Below are positions 37,145 to 47,403 of a DNA stretch of 64,000 nt, one piece after another. The stretch comes from Legionella gresilensis (GTDB lineage: Bacteria > Pseudomonadota > Gammaproteobacteria > Legionellales > Legionellaceae). The position numbers and the translations under genes were made by a program. Where the stretch lies: assembly GCF_900639865.1 (NCBI RefSeq), contig NZ_CAAAHX010000005.1, forward strand, positions 288,414-352,413, given 5' to 3'. The notes beneath the pieces are model-generated. The model did no database searches and was not told the origin of the DNA. It worked only from the letters and a program-made list of their open reading frames with translations. Within the stretch, counting starts at the first letter, position 1. Every line of letters begins with the position of its first letter.

Positions 37145-38230
37145 TTAGCATTTAAAACGTACGGTCCCGTAGGGGCCTGCAACTGAAAAATTGCTTTGTA
37201 CATATTTAACACTAGAAGTAGATAAAGATCCTGAATCTAAAGCAATAACATTGGTATTCGTTTCATAGGCTGATAAAGGATTAAAATAGACGGTCCCCAT
37301 ATAACCTAACTCAAGGATAAGTTCAGATTCATTTTGCATAAGATAGCTATAACTTAATCCAATTTTTGCGTCAATTTCTGGAACAACTTGAGTAACACTG
37401 TTACTGGATAATTGCTCTCTATTTACAGCAATTCCTACTAAAGCTAAGTCAGAAGAACTTCCTGTAAATTTATACTGCGCAGGTTGCATACTCCCAATTA
37501 AAACGCCACCGGCTACTTGTCCTATAAGATGAAATCCATGATTAATATAATAATTATTAGTTAACCCTAATCGGGGACCTACGCCACTATAAGTCGACGT
37601 GTTATTTAAAGAAAAATTAATTTTTGAGCCCCCATAAAAATTAGAAATCAATTTTTCTTTAATCCAGGTACTGCCCAAACCTGTAAAAAATCGGGTTTGT
37701 AAGCTAGAACCAAAGTTGACAAATTTGCCGATATCTAAATTAACAGCATTATAATTAAAAGTTAAAGTGGCTTTCGCACTATTTAAAGAAGCAACACCGG
37801 TGATTTCACCGCCAGTTGGAGGGGTTCCTGTTTGCGAGAAAGGCGAGATCCATTGTGATACAGGCTTAACATTTCTTGCATCTTTATAATTAGTTTGTAA
37901 GGAAAACCAGTTTAATTGCAGATCTGTACCTGAGTTTGCAAAAATATAACGTGCGCCTGCTTGAAATCCTACTTTATAACCAGGATCAAACGATTCTATT
38001 TGCCACTCAGGTGTGGGAATAGGGAGAACTGTGGTAACCACACCCCAACCTAAATTACTAGCTCCAGGTTGCAAAATAAGCGCACTGACCGAAACTTCTA
38101 AACCTGGCTTTAAATTAGGAACAAACACATTAAAAATATTATCCTGCAGACCCATTTCACCTGCAAAACTATCATTACAAAGACAAGTTAAAGTCGCCGC
38201 CATCATTGTTTTAGCCAAAATTTTCATCAT
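37145..38230 (-). CDS. Legionella_OMP family major outer-membrane protein
   Basis: A 361-residue outer-membrane protein with a signal peptide (MKILAKTMMAATLTCLCNDSFAGEMG). The mature protein shows the Legionella major-outer-membrane-protein (Legionella_OMP) pattern: an early GLEVSVSALILQPGASNLGW, a central ARYIFANSGTDLQLNWFSL, then LTFNYNAVNLDIGKFVNFG, and a C-terminal strand ending GPYGTVRFKC. The final aromatic-hydrophobic strand is typical of barrels. This family is one of the best taxonomic pointers in the window. It is a single gene with promoter-like AT-rich sequence upstream. Confidence 0.85.
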   Translation of the reverse strand: MMKILAKTMMAATLTCLCNDSFAGEMGLQDNIFNVFVPNLKPGLEVSVSALILQPGASNLGWGVVTTVLPIPTPEWQIESFDPGYKVGFQAGARYIFANSGTDLQLNWFSLQTNYKDARNVKPVSQWISPFSQTGTPPTGGEITGVASLNSAKATLTFNYNAVNLDIGKFVNFGSSLQTRFFTGLGSTWIKEKLISNFYGGSKINFSLNNTSTYSGVGPRLGLTNNYYINHGFHLIGQVAGGVLIGSMQPAQYKFTGSSSDLALVGIAVNREQLSSNSVTQVVPEIDAKIGLSYSYLMQNESELILELGYMGTVYFNPLSAYETNTNVIALDSGSLSTSSVKYVQSNFSVAGPYGTVRFKC

Positions 38231-38403
38231 AATGTGTTTAATTTCAAAAGCTTAAAAAATAGAGATTAAGAATAACTAAATAGTTATTAATTTAATAGTT
38301 ATTTATAATATTTAGCTAAAGTATAAATACCTTAGCTAGGAAAATAACAATTAAGCTTAGGCCACTTTGATTAATTAGCTTAGGTTTACAATTTTTAACT
38401 TAG

Positions 38404-39681
38404 TTAACTTAAAACTTGGCCATGTTTATTTTTAAGTGTTAAAGCACTAAAAAAACAAATTGCTGCACTAAGGATCAAATAAAAACTAGGCGAAAGATTA
38501 TTATGAGTTGTGTTAATTAAACTGGTTGCGATTAAAGGCGTAAGCCCACCAAAAAACGCATAGCCAATATTATACGTAATTGCCATGCCCGTATAACGAA
38601 CTGAGGTAGGGAATAATTCGATAATCGTGCAGACATACATACTCGTACATGCACTTAAAAGGGAAACAGAAAACATCACAATGACAACATAGGCAAGTTG
38701 CTCTAAAGATAATAAATAGAAGAAAAAATAACTAAATAGAACAAAACATAGAGAACCCAAAAGCAAAAACCGGCGCCGACCAAATAAATCAGAGAGCCAC
38801 CCAAAGGTAATACAAAGTAAGGAGTTAAGAATTAAAGCGATGGTATTAAGAATATTTATTGTTTCTTTAGGATAATGCAAAATTGAAGTTAAATAAGTTG
38901 GCAGATAAAGGAAAAGTAGACACACAGTTACGGCATCTAGCCATGTTAGAGCTGCACCTTGAAAAACCTCCTTTTTATAATTCGCAAATACTTCTCGAAT
39001 GGGGAAAAAATTCTTTTTTGCAGTAGCACTATGTTGTTTAAATATTGGGGTCTCTACTAAACCTCTACGCAACTTAAAGCTCACCATTCCTAATAAACCA
39101 CCAATTATGAAAGGAATTCGCCAACCCCAAGATAAAACTTGCTCAGGTGTACAAAAATAAAATAGCGCCACATTAATCATTGAGCCTAAAATTAAACCTA
39201 TATTAATCCCTAAAAAAATAAGTGCGCAACAGACACCTCGACTTTTAGGATTTATATGTTCTCCAGCAAAGGTAACAGCACCTGGTATTTCTCCGCCAAC
39301 CGATAAACCTTGTATTAGACGTAACAGAATAAGTAAAAGTGACGCTTTAATCCCAATGTTCTGATAAGTAGGAAGAAGGCCAATTAAAAAAGTAGGTAAC
39401 GCCATCATGATTAACGTCACTACAAAGGTTTTCTTGCGTCCATATTTATCGCCAAAATGACTAAAAATAATTCCGCCTAAGGGACGAATTAAATAGCCTA
39501 CAGCGAAAACGGCATAAACACCGATTAAGGAAGCAAGGTGATTTGCAGCAGGAAAAAAAAGTTCACTTAATTCGCTGGCGAGAAATATATAAATAATAAA
39601 ATCATAAAATTCTAGCGCGCCACCAAGTGAAGATAAAAATATTAATTTCTTTTCTGTTGCTGAAAATTGCATACTTGCCAT
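38404..39681 (-). CDS. MFS transporter, metabolite:H+ symporter (MHS/ProP-like)
   Basis: A 425-residue, 12-helix transporter. MHS-family motifs are visible: RPLGGIIFSHFGDKYGRKKTF (motif A), LRLIQGLSVGGEIPGAVTF, and the mid-loop GWLSDLFGRRRFLLLG. MHS members import proline, betaine, citrate, alpha-ketoglutarate or other small acids; the exact substrate is not known. It lies 33 nt after the aminotransferase on the same strand, so joint expression with an amino-acid-related substrate is likely. Confidence 0.87.
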   Translation of the reverse strand: MASMQFSATEKKLIFLSSLGGALEFYDFIIYIFLASELSELFFPAANHLASLIGVYAVFAVGYLIRPLGGIIFSHFGDKYGRKKTFVVTLIMMALPTFLIGLLPTYQNIGIKASLLLILLRLIQGLSVGGEIPGAVTFAGEHINPKSRGVCCALIFLGINIGLILGSMINVALFYFCTPEQVLSWGWRIPFIIGGLLGMVSFKLRRGLVETPIFKQHSATAKKNFFPIREVFANYKKEVFQGAALTWLDAVTVCLLFLYLPTYLTSILHYPKETINILNTIALILNSLLCITFGWLSDLFGRRRFLLLGSLCFVLFSYFFFYLLSLEQLAYVVIVMFSVSLLSACTSMYVCTIIELFPTSVRYTGMAITYNIGYAFFGGLTPLIATSLINTTHNNLSPSFYLILSAAICFFSALTLKNKHGQVLS

Positions 39682-39714
39682 TAGAAAAATCCTATTTCTT
39701 TAAAATCCAAAATC

Positions 39715-41061
39715 CTATACTAATTGTGCCTTAGAATTTATATAATTTACCTGCTCAACCATATCTTGAATTAATTTACAAGCTTGTTGCAAAAGAAAAT
39801 AATCTTTTGCATAAGAGAATCGTAAATACCCTTTTTTCTCATCAATTCCAAAAGCTGAACCAGGCACTACCGCTACTCCTACTGTATGCAATATAAAAGA
39901 TGCTATGTGAGAATCTGTTTTAAAAGTGGTTGCATCTAACTTATTATGTAAGTTAGTAACTTGGTGACGTTTATTATTGAACATAAAGGTGACTTTATCA
40001 GGCACCTTTCTACCTATAAAAGGATTAGCACAAGTCAAAACAAAAAAACCATTATCGCTTGCAACGCTTTGAAATCCCCAGAGTCTAAGCTGTTCATAGA
40101 TGAAAACTCGATTTTTTTGATACTCGTGCAAACAATTATTTAACCAAGCTTGATATTGGGCAGTAAATGTTAGTTTTTCTATAATACTAGCTAGCAGCGC
40201 TTGCTGCATTAACACGGAGATGCCGCCTGTTGTCATCATTTGCAGTGTACTCATTTTTTCTATCCATGTAGGATTAGCGCCTATCATACCTATACGCAAC
40301 CCCGGTGCTCCAATTAATCCTTTTGAGACAGAATTAATAATTAAGCAGCGACTTTTAAGATGCGGAGCAACATCAAGGAGCGTCATATGTGGCAAGGTCG
40401 TTAGCTCCCGATAAACATCATCAACGATTACTGAAAGATATAAATTTTGTTCAAGTATTTTAGCTAAACCGATAAGAAATGATTGTTGCAAATCTAGACC
40501 CGTTGGATTATTTGGAAAATTTAAAATGAGGACTTTGGTATTCGGAAACTTAGTTAAAAAAAACTCTAACTGTTTTAGCGAAGGTTGAAATCCTTGCTCT
40601 TCAGTCGGAATTTTAATTAACTGCGCTCCTAATAAATTTAATTGCATTTCATAAATACCAAAATAAGGCTCAAAGGCTAAAACCAAATCATCGGGATTAA
40701 CTAAAATATTAAAAGCATTCCATATAGCTTGCGTGGCACCATTAGTCACCATGACTTCTTTTGCAGAGAAATCAACAAGAGGATAATAATTTTTATAGAG
40801 GGCGGTTACTGCTTCTAAACATGAACGCTCGCCCTGAGAAAGTGAATAAGGAAAAGCTAAATCCTTTTTTTGCAGCAATTTAATCATCGCAACACTTACA
40901 TTCGGATTAATAGCTAGATGTGGCTCCCCAATACTTAAATCAATAATACTAGGCAACCCTTTTTCAAGTCGCTCTTGATGTATATAAGGTAATTGCGCAA
41001 AAATTTCATCAATAGCATTTACAGGTAGATTCGTTCTATGCGCCAATAAACTTATATCCAT
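39715..41061 (-). CDS. PLP-dependent aminotransferase, class I/II
   Basis: A 448-residue fold-type I aminotransferase. The substrate/cofactor motifs are NFPNNPTGLDL, the PLP-lysine in INSVSKGLIGAPGLRIGMIG (Ser-x-Ser-Lys) and the C-terminal GYLRFSYA with its carboxylate-binding Arg. It is about 50 residues longer than typical aspartate/alanine aminotransferases because of an insertion around residues 355-385 (NNKRHQVTNLHNKLD). It lies upstream of the MHS transporter and downstream of a LysR gene on the same strand. Substrate unknown. Confidence 0.88.
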   Translation of the reverse strand: MDISLLAHRTNLPVNAIDEIFAQLPYIHQERLEKGLPSIIDLSIGEPHLAINPNVSVAMIKLLQKKDLAFPYSLSQGERSCLEAVTALYKNYYPLVDFSAKEVMVTNGATQAIWNAFNILVNPDDLVLAFEPYFGIYEMQLNLLGAQLIKIPTEEQGFQPSLKQLEFFLTKFPNTKVLILNFPNNPTGLDLQQSFLIGLAKILEQNLYLSVIVDDVYRELTTLPHMTLLDVAPHLKSRCLIINSVSKGLIGAPGLRIGMIGANPTWIEKMSTLQMMTTGGISVLMQQALLASIIEKLTFTAQYQAWLNNCLHEYQKNRVFIYEQLRLWGFQSVASDNGFFVLTCANPFIGRKVPDKVTFMFNNKRHQVTNLHNKLDATTFKTDSHIASFILHTVGVAVVPGSAFGIDEKKGYLRFSYAKDYFLLQQACKLIQDMVEQVNYINSKAQLV

Positions 41062-41198
41062 ATCTTATTTTCGTTCAAAAATTTTAGTTTATTATATGAA
41101 ATCTACCGAAAGGCTTGAATTAGGTTTAAGTTATCTTCGCCATAGTTAAAATTTATATAGTGCTCACTAAGTTTTGGTATAAAGGTTAGTAAGCGGCG

Positions 41199-42074
41199 CT
41201 ATAGCTTATTATCACAATAATGCTTAATTGCTTCTGCTATGACTTGCATTGCCTTAATACCTCGATTTTCATTGCGATAAACTAGAGAGACTTCTTCTCT
41301 ATAAATAGGACTTTGGTTAACACAGATAAGTCTTTCTGGATAAAGAGTGCTGGTCATAAGCTTGGGTAATATACCTATACCGCAACCTTGTGCTGCCATA
41401 TTGGCAATAACTTCCAAACTATTAATCGTTATGATGCGATCAATTAAAAATCCTTGCTCGCGCCCTCTTACCAATAAATCTTGGGTTTGTTTCAAACTAG
41501 GATCGCACAAAACAACCGCTTCACCAGAATAAATATCTTGTATTTTTCGCTTATTGGGCACTGTCCAAAATGCCATTTCATCGTGACAAAGTTTTCTTAT
41601 TACTAAATCAGGGTGGGATTGGGGATTTATCAAAATACCAATATCTATTTTAAAATTAATAATTTGTTCGAGTGTCCGTCTAGAAACATCATGAACTAAA
41701 TTAATTTCTAATTTCGGATAAGTTTCTAAAAGGCTGGGAAGAAACCCTGAAACAATATCAACTGCCGTAGTCGAGTGACACCCTAATGTATAGGAACCCT
41801 GAACTTCAAATTTAGAAGCTAGAGCAAAAGAGCGTGCGTCCTGCCAACAATTCATTAATTTTTTTACATGTACTAATAATTGTTTTCCACTCTGCGATAG
41901 AGCAACGCCATGTTGATGGCGAATAAGAAGTTCAGTACCAATGGCCTTTTCTAGTCTTTTTATAGCTAAACTTAATGTTGGCTGACTTATTCCTAGTCGT
42001 TCAGAAGCTCTTGATAAACTTAAAGAATTAGCTGCTTCTTGAAAGTATTCTAAATCTGTGTAGGAGGGAATCAT
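41199..42074 (-). CDS. LysR-family transcriptional regulator
   Basis: A 291-residue LTTR. The N-terminal winged helix-turn-helix is clear (EAANSLSLSRASERLGISQPTLSLAIKRLEKAIG) and is followed by the linker helix and a periplasmic-binding-type effector domain (from GSYTLGCHSTTAVD). It is transcribed in the same direction as the aminotransferase and transporter genes, 137 nt upstream of them, rather than divergently. It may regulate them, but this is only positional inference. Confidence 0.92.
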   Translation of the reverse strand: MIPSYTDLEYFQEAANSLSLSRASERLGISQPTLSLAIKRLEKAIGTELLIRHQHGVALSQSGKQLLVHVKKLMNCWQDARSFALASKFEVQGSYTLGCHSTTAVDIVSGFLPSLLETYPKLEINLVHDVSRRTLEQIINFKIDIGILINPQSHPDLVIRKLCHDEMAFWTVPNKRKIQDIYSGEAVVLCDPSLKQTQDLLVRGREQGFLIDRIITINSLEVIANMAAQGCGIGILPKLMTSTLYPERLICVNQSPIYREEVSLVYRNENRGIKAMQVIAEAIKHYCDNKL

Positions 42075-42307
42075 ATAAATTCATTTTAATTATTAGTTCT
42101 TAAGGCAACTTTTTAAAGGAACATAAGGTTCAATGTCAATTAAGATCATCCCTTACGATTAATCCAGCAGGGAAAGCAGAAAGAAGTACAATCAAATTCC
42201 CTTTATTAAATCTATAGTTAACCTATGGGTTATATTTATGTTTTGTAATTTTTGCAACACCGCTGTCTTAACTAGGCTCTAATAATTACTTATTTTGCTA
42301 GATTCTA

Positions 42308-43048
42308 TTATAAACTTGGATATGTTCTTTTTGGTGTTACATCATTTTCCTGTACCGAAATATTTTGTCCTTTCGCTCCAGTCAAAAGCAGTTTATATAA
42401 TTTGACATACATATTGTAAAGTTTAACATCTGACGAATATTTTGATTCATAGATATAACGCCCTCTTTGAGTTAACTCATCGACCAAGCTCAAAGGGGTA
42501 TAATTATTACTATCTACAATATCGATCTTCGCTTGGTATTTAATAAGTAAAGAAATAATTTGATAATAATTATCGAGTTGCTTTTCTAAGTATTTAATTC
42601 CTTCTTTATTTACATCTTTTCTTGAGGATTTTACATTAATGATCTTATGCTTTATATCATAAAGAGTTTTGAGATATCTTTTCACAGCATACATCAAATA
42701 AGTATCTCCTTCTGAAGCTAGCATAGTGTCTGAGGAATAAAATAAGCTAGCAGGTATATTATATTGACTATGCATTTTACTGTTTAAACTAATATCAGTA
42801 TGGCGATGCAAAAAGGAATTAATTTTTTTTACATCCCCTGCCGCTATTATTTTTTGAATTTGATTATTGTAGATTTCTGCATAAGCTGGTTTAAAAAGCT
42901 TGTCTTGAGTTATACCATTGAATCTTTTACATACTACAGAAAGAGCTGCTATATCTGAAGGCGGCAAATAATTAAAAATTTGTAAGCTTAATTCATCAGG
43001 AATAGGAAAATTAACATAATTTTGATCAACGACTCGTACTTGCGGTAT
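42308..43048 (-). CDS. F-box/ankyrin-like putative effector with ATA in place of the start codon
   Basis: The open frame encodes a complete F-box (FPIPDELSLQIFNYLPPSD then IAALSVVCKRF) followed by ankyrin-like helices (ISLLIKYQAKIDIVDSNNY, TPLSLV). F-boxes bind host Skp1 in Legionella effectors such as AnkB. No ATG, GTG or TTG occurs before the F-box; the first TTG (42967) falls inside it. An ATA at 43048 lies 6 nt after AGGA and gives MPQVRVVDQNYVNF if read as Met. Either the start codon mutated from ATG or AUA is used. Full length would be 246 residues. Confidence 0.7.
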   Translation of the reverse strand: MPQVRVVDQNYVNFPIPDELSLQIFNYLPPSDIAALSVVCKRFNGITQDKLFKPAYAEIYNNQIQKIIAAGDVKKINSFLHRHTDISLNSKMHSQYNIPASLFYSSDTMLASEGDTYLMYAVKRYLKTLYDIKHKIINVKSSRKDVNKEGIKYLEKQLDNYYQIISLLIKYQAKIDIVDSNNYTPLSLVDELTQRGRYIYESKYSSDVKLYNMYVKLYKLLLTGAKGQNISVQENDVTPKRTYPSL

Positions 43049-43343
43049 TTTTTTCCTAAATAGATAATCGAAAGGGATAGGAATAAAAGCTCTTTACATT
43101 TGTAAAATTAAACACAATTTAACCATAATATAGTCAAAAATATCAAATTATTTCCTTTTTGTCTCGGTTTTTAGCTTCTAAATAAAATTAATATCTACTT
43201 GAAATCTATCTTAATTTATCAAAACTGCTATCGTTTTTTTCCATTTCAAATAGATAAAAATTTAAACTTATAAGTTATTATTTTCTAGGGACAGACTTGC
43301 AAGCTCAACCTAAATTTTAATCTAAGCATCTACGCGCAATTGA

Positions 43344-44831
43344 TTAAATTGCTAATCTACTACTTTGCTGATTAAGCATTTGCCTCTCTTCACTAATTAA
43401 CTCAATCCATTTTTTTGGCGTAATTTTATTGCATACTAGCAAATTTATAGCGGCACTAGCACTCGTGCTTTGCGTAATAGCGAAATAAAAATAGGCTGTT
43501 AGTTTACTACGAGATAATGCCCAGTTACTGTTTGCTACGCCCGCTCGCAAAGTAGAAAAATCAACTTGCTCTTCCTTTACTAATTGTTGCATTCTTTGCA
43601 TGGTGTTAGGGATGCGCTTATTAAAAAATAATGTTGTGCCTTGCTGGTTCCATTCTGCACTTAAGATAATTTTTTTTAAAATGCCCATATCACAAATTTG
43701 TTGCTCTGCAGAAACCGGCTCTTCTATTCTTTGCTCATTAGGCACTTGCAACATGGAATGAGTCCACTGCTGGTAATAACTTCGACCATAAATTAACATT
43801 GCACCTAAAATAAAATCTTTCGCAGAAGGCGCTGCCTGCCAGAAAGCATTAAATAAAGCTGATTTTAATTGCTTAAACTTAGGATAAGGGTACTCATTAT
43901 TATTTGCACGAATTAAATGAGAGCGAGAGTAAATGAGAGCGTCATTGTCGTATTTAGCCTTAGATTTTGCTTTATATTGGTCTGGCCCGAGGTTAATTTT
44001 TTCACTCTTATTAGCTACGCTACCCTCAACTATTTGCAAATGAAATTTGTGATTTAAATTATGTTTATAGCCAAGAAAATGGCAATCAGCCTTTGTCTTA
44101 AATGTATCTGCTATGTGCTGTCTTAATACTGTACCAATTTTAATATTAGGATCATAAAAATCTGGATGCTTGGCTAAATCCATGACCCAGAAAACATTGA
44201 CCTTATTCTTATTATCTACCGTGATATCACGTAATAATATTCCCCAAGAATAACCAATAATTTGATCATTTTTATCCTTGGCAAGAAAGCAAATTGTATC
44301 TTTATAATTTAGCAATGCCGATAAGACTGTATCGCCTATTATAGGTAAATCAGCAAAATTTATCCCATGCGCTAAACAATCTAATTGTTTGATTTCTTCG
44401 ATAGCTTTATTGTATTCGGCAAGGTTAGTTGGATCTAAAAGTTGCACCTCTTTAAAGCCATACGGTTTACCCTGCATCATTTGCAAGGAAAAATTGAAAC
44501 TACAGATACCATCTAATCGTTTATCATGTTTAATTTTAAGAGGCATTTGATTTCTGTTTTCTAATAAATCAGTCCATAGTGCACAAACCTCTTTGATCAA
44601 CTTATCGTCTAAATAGTTATTGCGCAGATTTATTAATTGTAATGTTAAACGATGCACATATTCTGTGTGAACATAAATTGCATGATTATTTAAATCCACC
44701 ACACACTCTGCTGTCATTAATTTTTGTATTTCTGCTAAATGATATTCATCAGGGCGTATATATAATTTTATTGTCTCTTCAAATAAACTCCATTTACGCA
44801 CTAGCGCTTCAATCTTGGTATAAGACATCAT
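43344..44831 (-). CDS. Large soluble putative effector with GNAT-like segment
   Basis: A 495-residue protein with no signal. The central part (about residues 185-265: DTICFLAKDKNDQIIGYSWG, then NVFWVMDLAKHPDFYDPNIKIG) looks like the beta4-loop-alpha3 region of a GNAT acetyltransferase. The C-terminal part (EWNQQGTTLFFNKRIPNTM) recalls a Legionella-restricted C-terminal module (possibly DUF5617), but this is from memory only. I use the ATGATG at 44831 after AGGGAA instead of the upstream in-frame start at 44864. Likely a Dot/Icm substrate by type. Confidence 0.6.
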   Translation of the reverse strand: MMSYTKIEALVRKWSLFEETIKLYIRPDEYHLAEIQKLMTAECVVDLNNHAIYVHTEYVHRLTLQLINLRNNYLDDKLIKEVCALWTDLLENRNQMPLKIKHDKRLDGICSFNFSLQMMQGKPYGFKEVQLLDPTNLAEYNKAIEEIKQLDCLAHGINFADLPIIGDTVLSALLNYKDTICFLAKDKNDQIIGYSWGILLRDITVDNKNKVNVFWVMDLAKHPDFYDPNIKIGTVLRQHIADTFKTKADCHFLGYKHNLNHKFHLQIVEGSVANKSEKINLGPDQYKAKSKAKYDNDALIYSRSHLIRANNNEYPYPKFKQLKSALFNAFWQAAPSAKDFILGAMLIYGRSYYQQWTHSMLQVPNEQRIEEPVSAEQQICDMGILKKIILSAEWNQQGTTLFFNKRIPNTMQRMQQLVKEEQVDFSTLRAGVANSNWALSRSKLTAYFYFAITQSTSASAAINLLVCNKITPKKWIELISEERQMLNQQSSRLAI

Positions 44832-44967
44832 TAATTCCCTATAATAAATCTGGAAATAAATCATATAATGGTGCTATAGAGGTCACAATAGACTTTAATT
44901 AATTTTTTGAACCTTTTGCTGTTATCTCATGCAATCAAACCTACAAAATAATCTTTATATAGTTGAG

Positions 44968-45975
44968 CTATGTTCTAACTTTCAACTGTTTCTTGATGTC
45001 ACCCACTAAGGTAGTTTGGTTAGGATCAATAGATAGAGTAGGTTTTCCTTCTGCAAAATCTAAGGTATTTAAATCAAGCCAGATGAGGTTAGGGGTTGTT
45101 GTTGGACTAAAATAATAAGTTTTTTTAGTTAAATCAGCGACAGAGACCCAACGGGTGGGCCAGGCATCTTCCGTTTTATTACCCGATGTATCAATTGCAC
45201 CAAAAGGCACCATCGCTGTTCTAATCACTGATAAAACACCGGCTACTGTTTCTTGTATATTATTAGGCTTAGGAAGGGTTTTTAAATAAGTTGCAACCCT
45301 TACAAAGCGGCTTAAGGGATCACTATCACCAGGCAAAGGTAGTTTTCCACCAAAAGACTTGTAGCGTTTTAAATTATCTAACTGGATATTATAGGCTGGT
45401 TCATTGGTCATCGTTGTATATTGTGGTCCATGATAAATCACTTTCTTGCCGTTAATAAATTCAATGACTGCAGCATCTCCTGAAGCATCTTGGATATTAA
45501 GATGCAAAGGCCATTTTTGATTAAAAACTACTGTTTCAATAATTTGAAACTTATCGGTAGCTGCTACAACTTCATTTACTGTTTTATAATTATCAAGAAT
45601 ATATTGTGCCCATAAAGTATTTGATATAGCTGGAAGATTTTTATTTCTTGCCTCATAACTAGACCCTGTTAGATATAAAAGGTGAGCAGCTAAACCATGC
45701 TCATTTATTCCATCTGAAACAGCAGAGGAATTAAACTCACTGACAACTACATTGCCATATTTTGATTTCCACTGTAAGGAGTTGTCACCTGCATCGCCAT
45801 GGCGAGTTGTTCCACGCGGATAAACAATAATGTTTGGCATATCCGGCGTAAATAAATCAACAGACCGAGCAACAACCTTAGCTTCTGGGTTGTTATTCCA
45901 AAATACGGTAGTACAGCTGTAAGCAGTAGCTACATTTAACAATAAACAGCTATACAGTAATATTCCTTTATTCAT
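44968..45975 (-). CDS. Choloylglycine hydrolase/penicillin V acylase-family Ntn hydrolase
   Basis: A 335-residue exported enzyme. After a signal peptide (GILLYSCLLLNVATAYS) the mature protein begins with Cys21 (CTTVFWNN), which would be the N-terminal nucleophile after cleavage; the following VVARSVDLF carries the conserved Arg and Asp. The family (linear amide C-N hydrolase, PF02275) cleaves bile salts, penicillin V or N-acyl-homoserine lactones. Export points to a role on external amides. AGGAAA precedes the ATG. Confidence 0.88.
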   Translation of the reverse strand: MNKGILLYSCLLLNVATAYSCTTVFWNNNPEAKVVARSVDLFTPDMPNIIVYPRGTTRHGDAGDNSLQWKSKYGNVVVSEFNSSAVSDGINEHGLAAHLLYLTGSSYEARNKNLPAISNTLWAQYILDNYKTVNEVVAATDKFQIIETVVFNQKWPLHLNIQDASGDAAVIEFINGKKVIYHGPQYTTMTNEPAYNIQLDNLKRYKSFGGKLPLPGDSDPLSRFVRVATYLKTLPKPNNIQETVAGVLSVIRTAMVPFGAIDTSGNKTEDAWPTRWVSVADLTKKTYYFSPTTTPNLIWLDLNTLDFAEGKPTLSIDPNQTTLVGDIKKQLKVRT

Positions 45976-46221
45976 TTTTATTTCCTATAAAAATTAATTT
46001 GTTAATAAGTAGGCTATCTAATAGTTAGACTGGATACAATCTACATGATATGCATTTTATAATTGTAAAATCATAATAAGGAAATAGATAATAAATATTT
46101 TTGATTTAACTGTTAAACCAAAATCGCACTGTATCTTTTTTAATAATACTAAGGCTAGCATTGCCTTAATTAAGTAAGTTGCACGCAATCAAAGCTACGC
46201 TAGCAATTCCAACAATTAATA

Positions 46222-46416
46222 TTAATTACCTGTTATCTCATCTATTTTTTCACCTGCTTTTTGTGCAGGTCCTTTATTTTCTACCTTATCTTTAATTTTT
46301 TGTACTGTATTATCAACTTTTTTTCCTTGCTTCTCTGCAGGGCCTTGTTCACAGCCTATTAAGGAAAATAGGCTAACAGAAATAAGACAAACAAGTAATT
46401 TTTTAGAACTTATCAT
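46222..46416 (-). CDS. Small charged lipoprotein
   Basis: A 64-residue lipoprotein. Starting at 46416 gives MISSKKLLVCLISVSLFSLIGC with lipobox LIGC and AGGTG upstream; the longer start at 46440 spoils the signal. The mature part is a short charged amphipathic helix with two similar segments (EQGPAEKQGKKVDNTVQKI and NKGPAQKAGEKIDEI), like entericidin-type or small envelope-stress lipoproteins. Function unknown. Confidence 0.75.
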   Translation of the reverse strand: MISSKKLLVCLISVSLFSLIGCEQGPAEKQGKKVDNTVQKIKDKVENKGPAQKAGEKIDEITGN

Positions 46417-46811
46417 AATGCACCTATGTAATGTAGGCAAAGTTACAAATACCTACTAGCAGTAATATAAAATTGAAAAGCAGTATATAATCTTATTAAG
46501 CTGAATGAAAACAATTTTGCCTAAAAATTCTCTAAGTAGTTAAACTATGTTTTGTAATTTAACTGATCAGTTAAGGCTAATAAAATTTTATGAAGTAGTG
46601 CTTAATTATAAGAATCATCAGTAATAGCTCCAATATCCTAGATAACTAAACACTATCGATTAAGTTAAATTGTTTTCCTTCATAAATTTTTTATTACTTA
46701 TAGCGCTTGAAATGAGCCCTCAAAAAATATTAACTTAAATCAAGTAATTTAAGAATTTTGATATCATATAGTGATTTTATGCGCCTATTGATAATTTAAA
46801 TAAAAACCACA
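46417..46811. other. Intergenic region between divergent genes
   Basis: AT-rich sequence between the lipoprotein gene (minus) and the DUF486 gene (plus). It should contain both promoters, but no hexamer pair stands out and no RNA gene was recognised. Confidence 0.4.
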
Positions 46812-47141
46812 ATGAAAACGATACTATTATTAATTGGATCTAATATTTTTATGACTTTTGCTTGGTATGGTCATTTAAAAAATTTAAATAATAAACCTTT
46901 GTATATTACCATTTTAGTAAGCTGGGGAGTCGCTTTTTTTGAATATACATTACAAGTGCCTGCTAATCGTATTGGCTATACCGAGTTTAACTTAGGCCAA
47001 TTAAAAATAATCCAAGAAATTATTACTATTTGCGTCTTTGCAATGTTTGCTTATTTTTATATGAATAAGCCCTTAGGGGTTAATTTTCTTTACGCAGGTC
47101 TTTGCATGTGTGGCGCTGCTTATTTTATTTTCAGAAATTAA
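46812..47141 (+). CDS. DUF486/DMT-type small membrane protein
   Basis: A 109-residue, four-helix membrane protein. The phrases NIFMTFAWYGHLK, ILVSWGVAFFEY and QVPANRIGY are diagnostic of DUF486 (PF04342), a branch of the drug/metabolite transporter superfamily. Function is unassigned in the family. Single gene. Confidence 0.92.
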   Translation: MKTILLLIGSNIFMTFAWYGHLKNLNNKPLYITILVSWGVAFFEYTLQVPANRIGYTEFNLGQLKIIQEIITICVFAMFAYFYMNKPLGVNFLYAGLCMCGAAYFIFRN

Positions 47142-47403
47142 AAACATATGAGACAATCCTAACTAGGTTAATACTTAAGTTGCTATAATATTTTCAACTT
47201 AAATATGCTGATTATTTAAAATGTAGGGCTTTGGAAATTATAATTGGCTCTTTGCAAAAAGTTCATTTGTAAAAATCAAAAAAAATATTTTTTACTTGCA
47301 TAACTAAAAGAAACCAAACTATTCATTAACTACCAAATAAATAGTAAATTTTTGCCCATGAGCCTAATAAACTAAACAAAAAAGAGTATTAAGAAGAGTT
47401 ATT

